A DNA stretch of 64,000 bases from Sphagnum compactum (lineage: Eukaryota; Bryophyta; Sphagnopsida; Sphagnales), in NCBI GenBank assembly GCA_965153455.1, contig OZ234494.1, positions 16,678,001 through 16,742,000 on the forward strand, given 5' to 3'. Positions 59,311 through 64,000 of this stretch are shown in pieces. The notes under the pieces are model-generated. The model saw only the letters and a list, made by a program, of their open reading frames with translations. It did no database searches and had not been told where the DNA came from. The position numbers were made by a program, and so were the translations under genes. Within the stretch, counting starts at the first letter, position 1. Every line of letters begins with the position of its first letter.

Positions 59311-60912
59311 ATGGGCAACTGTTGTGTAGGAATCTCGGCGGCATCGCAATCGAAGAAAGATCGAAAACCGAATCCATTTGCACAAGATGGAGGAGGAGCA
59401 TATCCGGCATCTGCTGCCGCAGCACAAATCCTGAAGAATCAATCCAAGTGCAAGATCACGGACAAGTACGCGTTAGGGAAGGAGCTTGGAAGAGGAGAGT
59501 TCGGCATCACCTACTTGTGCACGGACATAGAAAGCGGCGACAAAGACGCATGCAAGTCCATCTCCAAACGCAAACTGAGAACGGCAGTGGATGTGGAAGA
59601 TGTGCGGCGTGAGGTTGCCATCATGCATCACTTGCCCAAACATCCCAACATCGTCAAGCTCAAGGGCGAGTACGAGGACGAGCAAGCCGTGCATTTGGTG
59701 ATGGAGCTTTGCGAAGGAGGTGAGCTTTTTGACCGGATCATTGCAAGAGGTCATTACACTGAGCGAGCTGCTGCAGTTGTGACTCGCACCATTGTGGAGG
59801 TTGTGCAAGTGTGTCATCAACATGGGGTTATGCATAGAGACTTGAAGCCTGAAAACTTCCTTTTGGCCAATAAGAAGGAGTCTTCTCCCTTGAAAGCCAT
59901 TGACTTCGGTCTCTCTGTTTTCTTCAAACCCGGGGAGAAGTTCTGTGAGATTGTGGGGAGTCCTTACTACATGGCACCTGAGGTTTTGAAGCGCAACTAT
60001 GGTCCTGAAATCGATGTGTGGAGTGCGGGTGTCATTCTCTACATTCTGCTTTGTGGGGTTCCTCCATTCTGGGCTGAGACAGAACAGGGAGTTGCTCAGG
60101 CAATTCTGAGAGGGGTTCTTGACTTCAAGAGAGACCCTTGGCCTGTGGTCTCAGATTCTGCAAAAGCACTTGTGCGACATATGCTGGAACCTGATCCAAA
60201 AGCTCGATACAATGCACAGCAGGTGCTTGATCACCCATGGCTGCAGAATGCAAAGAAGAATTCCACCCTTCCTCTGGATGCGGTCCGGTCAAGGTTGAAG
60301 CAGTTCTCGGCCATGAACAAGTTGAAGAAGAAAGCTTTGCAGGTGATTGCAGAGATTCTTGGAGGCGAAGAGGTGGAGAAACTGCGGGACATGTTTGACA
60401 TGATGGACACAGATCGCAGCGGTGCCATCACTTTTGAAAAGCTCAAAACTGGCTTGATCCAGATTGGTTCTCAACTGACTGAGGGAGAAGTGCGACAGCT
60501 GATGGATGTGGCGGATGTCGATGGCAATGGCACCTTGGACTATGGTGAGTTTGTTGCTGCCACTGTTCACCTTCAAAGGCTTGACAATGACGATCACTTG
60601 CATAAAGCTTTTACTCACTTTGACGCCGACGGTAGTGGATACATCGAGGTTGAGGAGCTTAGGGTAGCTATTGGTGATGATGATCCATCTTCAGATGCTG
60701 AGACAAGTGTGATCAGCGGTATTCTAGAGGAAGTGGACACAGACAAGGATGGTCGGATTAGCTATGATGAATTTGCTGCCATGATGCGACGAGGTACTGA
60801 CTGGAGGAAAGCTTCTAGACAATATTCTCGGGACCGATTCAACAGCCTCAGCATGACATTGCTCCGAAATGGATCTGTAACTCCTGCTGCTGTCCAGAAC
60901 ACCAAAATATGA
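59311..60912 (+). CDS. CPK-like: Calcium-dependent protein kinase (CDPK/CPK, CPK7/8/32-like group)
   Basis: A 533-residue Ser/Thr kinase activated by Ca2+. Gly2 with Cys4/Cys5 (MGNCC) are predicted myristoylation and palmitoylation sites, so membrane attachment is likely. Kinase domain about 53-311: GRGEFG loop, Lys82 (ACKSI), HRDLKPEN with Asp177, DFG 198-200, APE 222-224. Autoinhibitory junction about 317-347 ([16 protein letters not shown]). EF-hand loops at 366-377, 402-413, 438-449 and 476-487; loops 2-4 are canonical, while loop 1 ([12 protein letters not shown]) ends in Lys instead of Glu/Asp, consistent with the weak first EF-hand of this group. The [13 protein letters not shown] tail is typical of the CPK7/8/32 group. 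The start is the first in-frame ATG; the frame runs open upstream only from a TTG. The whole CDS is in one exon, although family genes in flowering plants have many introns. Confidence 0.95.
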   Translation: MGNCCVGISAASQSKKDRKPNPFAQDGGGAYPASAAAAQILKNQSKCKITDKYALGKELGRGEFGITYLCTDIESGDKDACKSISKRKLRTAVDVEDVRREVAIMHHLPKHPNIVKLKGEYEDEQAVHLVMELCEGGELFDRIIARGHYTERAAAVVTRTIVEVVQVCHQHGVMHRDLKPENFLLANKKESSPLKAIDFGLSVFFKPGEKFCEIVGSPYYMAPEVLKRNYGPEIDVWSAGVILYILLCGVPPFWAETEQGVAQAILRGVLDFKRDPWPVVSDSAKALVRHMLEPDPKARYNAQQVLDHPWLQNAKKNSTLPLDAVRSRLKQFSAMNKLKKKALQVIAEILGGEEVEKLRDMFDMMDTDRSGAITFEKLKTGLIQIGSQLTEGEVRQLMDVADVDGNGTLDYGEFVAATVHLQRLDNDDHLHKAFTHFDADGSGYIEVEELRVAIGDDDPSSDAETSVISGILEEVDTDKDGRISYDEFAAMMRRGTDWRKASRQYSRDRFNSLSMTLLRNGSVTPAAVQNTKI

Positions 60913-63754
60913 ACAAAGCACTGAAGACACACTTGATTACAGATTCTTAGCACAGAGAGATGTGAGATGCACTTAAATAAGCAATTTTGCTTGGTGCAGC
61001 TTGCTTGCTTGATGGGCAGAGTCCTCCCATAGATGAGGTAAAGAAGGGAGTCAGTCAGTCAGTCTGTGGGAGATCTGTTAGAATTTATTTACAGAAGAAG
61101 TTCTTAGCTTTGGATTAGGGGTATATACCGGAACATCATGATTAATGTTTGGTTGGGGGGATAAATTTGTTTCCAAGTCTTCGGAGTTTTTTTCTCAGAG
61201 CAGCAGGTGGCATAGGAGTGTTTTGCAGGCTGGATAATAATAGGGAAGGACTTTATCAGGATGGCATAACCAGCCAATTACCATTGTCTGAGGATTGTGA
61301 TTTCACTCAAGGAATTGGTCTGAAGTAGAAGTGAACTTTCAAGATTGATAGACAATGGAGTGGCAGGCTGAGGTGCAACCTAGTAAGTAAATTATTTTGT
61401 AGTAATTACATATAGGGTCTTGATGGTGGTCATTTCTTAGAGCATTGTGAGAAAGGGGAGACACAGTAGAGTTGGAAGAGATGGGCTACTGGGTGGATGG
61501 TCACAAGTGCCACAGTCAATTGATGGTGGCCATTTTGGACACCAGTTTGAGAATGGAGGCACCCTAGAGTTGGGAAGAAATGGGTGGCAAGTCCTACAGT
61601 CAATTTCTCTGACCAAACAGGCCTTGCTTGCTCCTATGTAGGGGCTTCTGTCCACAAAATGCAGGCTAAGTCCAGGATGGATCTGTGGAGTGAGCCATTA
61701 AGCTTTTGGGGGATGGAGGCCTTCCTTGCCAGCACAAGCTACCATGCCATCAGGCTGGAGATGCTCTTATATTCCACAGCTCCTAGAAAGCCTTATCTAT
61801 CCTTACCTACTGGAGTTCCTTCTGGTTCTGCTCTAAACCTGGTCCAAAAAGTCTGGAGGAAGGTCAAGGATTTCAGAGGATTGTGGCATGGACAGAGCTA
61901 ATGAATTGCCTGGGATCTCTCATCTACCTCATCATACAAGATATGGGTGCTGTGTGTCATGCGCTGCTGGAAAAAGTTTTATAGTTCTCAAAGCAGATGC
62001 TTACAGAGGATATGGTGGTCACATGGTGTTTTCCTTCACACACTTTGCAGTGCAGCATCTCAAGCATAACTGCAGCACCATGTACCATGCTTGTCTGGTT
62101 AGCTTCAGAGATGGGGATAATGCAAATGATGCTGACACTTAGAATGGTAACTTTTTCTTTCTCTTACTCTGCTTTTGTGCTCAATCACTATAGCATGATT
62201 TTTATTGTCACTGACTGGTTGTTACTGATTTGTTGATCAATTGTAACTAACAACATGCTACCTCTTGTCTGTCTGTAGCAGGAAAACTTATTTGGTGCAC
62301 AGAGATGGCTTCAGTAGTTTTGATCTATGGAGACACTGGATCATACTTGGTACGTACTAGTATAATCGTCGCTAGTTCGTTTGTGTGGGTTACCCATGAG
62401 AGTGGGGGCTGAGTTTTCAATTCATTCAACCAAAAACTTCCATATCTTTTGATCCAGTTGAAATTTCCATTTAGTATTCATAACTTTGAGTTCTAACATA
62501 ATTTAGAGAGTTTAGGAAATCTTCTTGTAGATAATTTTGGGTTGAGTGTACCACCACCTCTGAGAGCTTGACCAGTAACCAAACATCATAGGCTTAGTGA
62601 TGCCCACAGCTCTCTCATGTTTCTAATATGATCAAAAGTTAAAAAGTAAGATGTTTTTAGCTAGCTTCCTTCTGTTCACTCCTAGCCCAGATTTAGGTAC
62701 CTTTGAAAGTTAGAAATATGTATTCAGTTCACCTCAATCGGTGATCTTTCAGGTGATGTAGGTGATTGGACAGTACTATATCTTGTACAGAATACTTGCA
62801 GAAGAGGCAGAGTCCTGAACACAAGTGAATCTGTTCAAAGATTCTCAAGCGACAACACACCAGGCATGTCAGAATTCTTATGGATTTCAATTTTTAAAAT
62901 TCGAAAAGAGATTTCCTGGCACTTGGGACTAGATCTTCACTACGTGACTCAACAACTCATCCCCGTGCATCCCACAGAGTAGTGTGGATGGTTGTAGTGC
63001 CTATCCAGGGCATTTTTTGGGACTACATTTGTTTTAAAAATTAGCTCTAGCAAAAGCTTTGAATTGTGTTCAAACAGTTACCAACTGGAGTGTTGATTTC
63101 TTGTTGAGCAATTTACCAACTTGGTTCCATTAATATCATGTTCAACACCATCCACACTGATGGGAACCCTAAGAAATTATTAGCCTCTTGGAACCTGTTT
63201 CAATGGCTGGACTTGAGATTGATATTATCACATAACCAGCAAGCCTTAACACATCTGGCTTCAAGAATCCTTCCCTATGCAGCAGTAGCCTCAATACACA
63301 ACCAATGTTTGGATGGAAAAATCACACAATTCATTTGTGCATCATACATAGTAAATGAGGCTCTGGACCTCATGGTGGGTTGGGGGTGAGGAAAATCCAA
63401 TCTCTATTTTTCAACATAGTTGTTGAACAGTTTCCATTGCACAATCAGGAGAAATGTAAGTGCTCCAACCACATCACCTGTTTATATGCATGTTTCCTAT
63501 ATACTACAAAGAAGAGAGATTGATAGACTGAGTGTTCACATTTCATGTTTGCTTACTATACAGTCAAAAGACACCCGAATACCATTGAATGTGTAAAGAG
63601 GTGATATTTAAGTAACTAGGTATAGATGTACTACCTAGTGGACAGAGATTGTTCCACCCTACTCAGCAGTATGCTGCAGATTCTGAATTTGAAACCCATG
63701 TATCTACTGGAAAATGGTAGGGCTGACAACTTTGATTTGTTGGGCATTTGCTGT
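60913..63754. other. Less AT-rich 3' flank of the CDPK gene
   Basis: Mixed, CA/TG-rich sequence resembling the flanks of the other two genes. Contains a diverged ~100-bp duplication at 61450-61606 (AGAGTTGGAAGAGATGGG ... CACAGTCAATT and AGAGTTGGGAAGAAATGGG ... TACAGTCAATT). No clear poly(A) signal close to the stop and no second gene could be supported. Confidence 0.4.
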
Positions 63755-64000
63755 TGCACCTGTATCTCCCAAGCTGTCACACATTCCCACATTTCTATGA
63801 AATTGCAGAGAAATCCTCACACCTGCATTTCCCAAGCTGTCACATGCCACATTTCTACATAATTGCAGAGAAAATTCCACACCTGTATTTCCCAAGCTGT
63901 CACACATCCACAATTCTCTGAAATTCCAGAGAAATTTCTGCACCTGTATTTCCCAATCTGTAACATATCCACACATGTCTAAGAAATTGCAGAGAACTCT
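63755..64000 (+). repeat. 60-63-bp minisatellite, four or more copies, cut by window end
   Basis: Units carry CACCTGTATTTCCCAAGCTG followed by TCACAC, a CACATTTCT-like word and AAATTGCAGAGAAA. The AAGCTGTCAC word starts at 63771, 63834 and 63894 and a variant at 63955. Open frames on both strands here are repeat artefacts. The array probably continues beyond 64000. Confidence 0.85.

Overview
This is nuclear DNA of a land plant. The window is AT-rich and gene-poor, with about 64 kb holding three intact protein genes among old, decayed transposable elements, minisatellites and pseudogenes. The gene content (five-unit polyubiquitin, a calcium-dependent protein kinase of the CPK7/8/32-like group, a MED26-type Mediator subunit) is plant-type. 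The species cannot be fixed from sequence alone. The very low gene density and the character of the repeat proteins would suit a large-genome spore-bearing plant such as a fern or lycophyte, but that is a guess.

Layout. 1-12.3 kb: repeat-rich DNA with a roughly 2.8-kb non-autonomous CACTA-like DNA transposon (1831-4623) that appears to have landed inside a protein-kinase-like gene, now a pseudogene (to 5802). It is followed by three decayed FCP1/HAD-phosphatase-like copies on the minus strand (8.35-10.7 kb). 12.3-17.3 kb: the intact MED26-like gene on the minus strand, with a minisatellite in what looks like a 5'UTR intron. 17.3-28 kb: AT-rich intergenic DNA with two of three copies of a dispersed ~310-330-bp repeat; the third copy abuts the polyubiquitin promoter. 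28-33.3 kb: polyubiquitin gene and its less AT-rich 3' flank. 33.3-55.7 kb: a decayed hAT-like transposase (39.4-40.7 kb), a decayed Ty3/gypsy retrotransposon on the minus strand (42.6-47.8 kb, perhaps reaching a primer-binding-like site at 53.1 kb), a 199-bp tandem array, and a distinct GC/CpG-rich block (50.8-52.3 kb) that looks like the 3' end of a younger LTR element carrying an unrecognised small ORF. 55.7-59.3 kb: hairpin, minisatellites, a G19 tract and an ACCGGTT-motif cluster ahead of the CDPK gene. 59.3-64 kb: intact CDPK and 3' flank ending in a ~61-bp minisatellite cut by the window edge.

The three live genes are unrelated housekeeping or signalling functions (protein tagging, transcription, calcium signalling); nothing suggests they act together. 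All three have coding sequences without introns, which is expected for polyubiquitin but unusual for a CDPK and worth checking for MED26. The strongest unexpected observations are the in-frame repair of the kinase-like reading frame when the CACTA-like element is mentally removed, the cluster of FCP1-like pseudogenes with a DLNG motif, Thr28 in all five ubiquitin units, the three-copy TIR-bearing repeat next to a promoter, and the GC-rich element with its orphan ORF.
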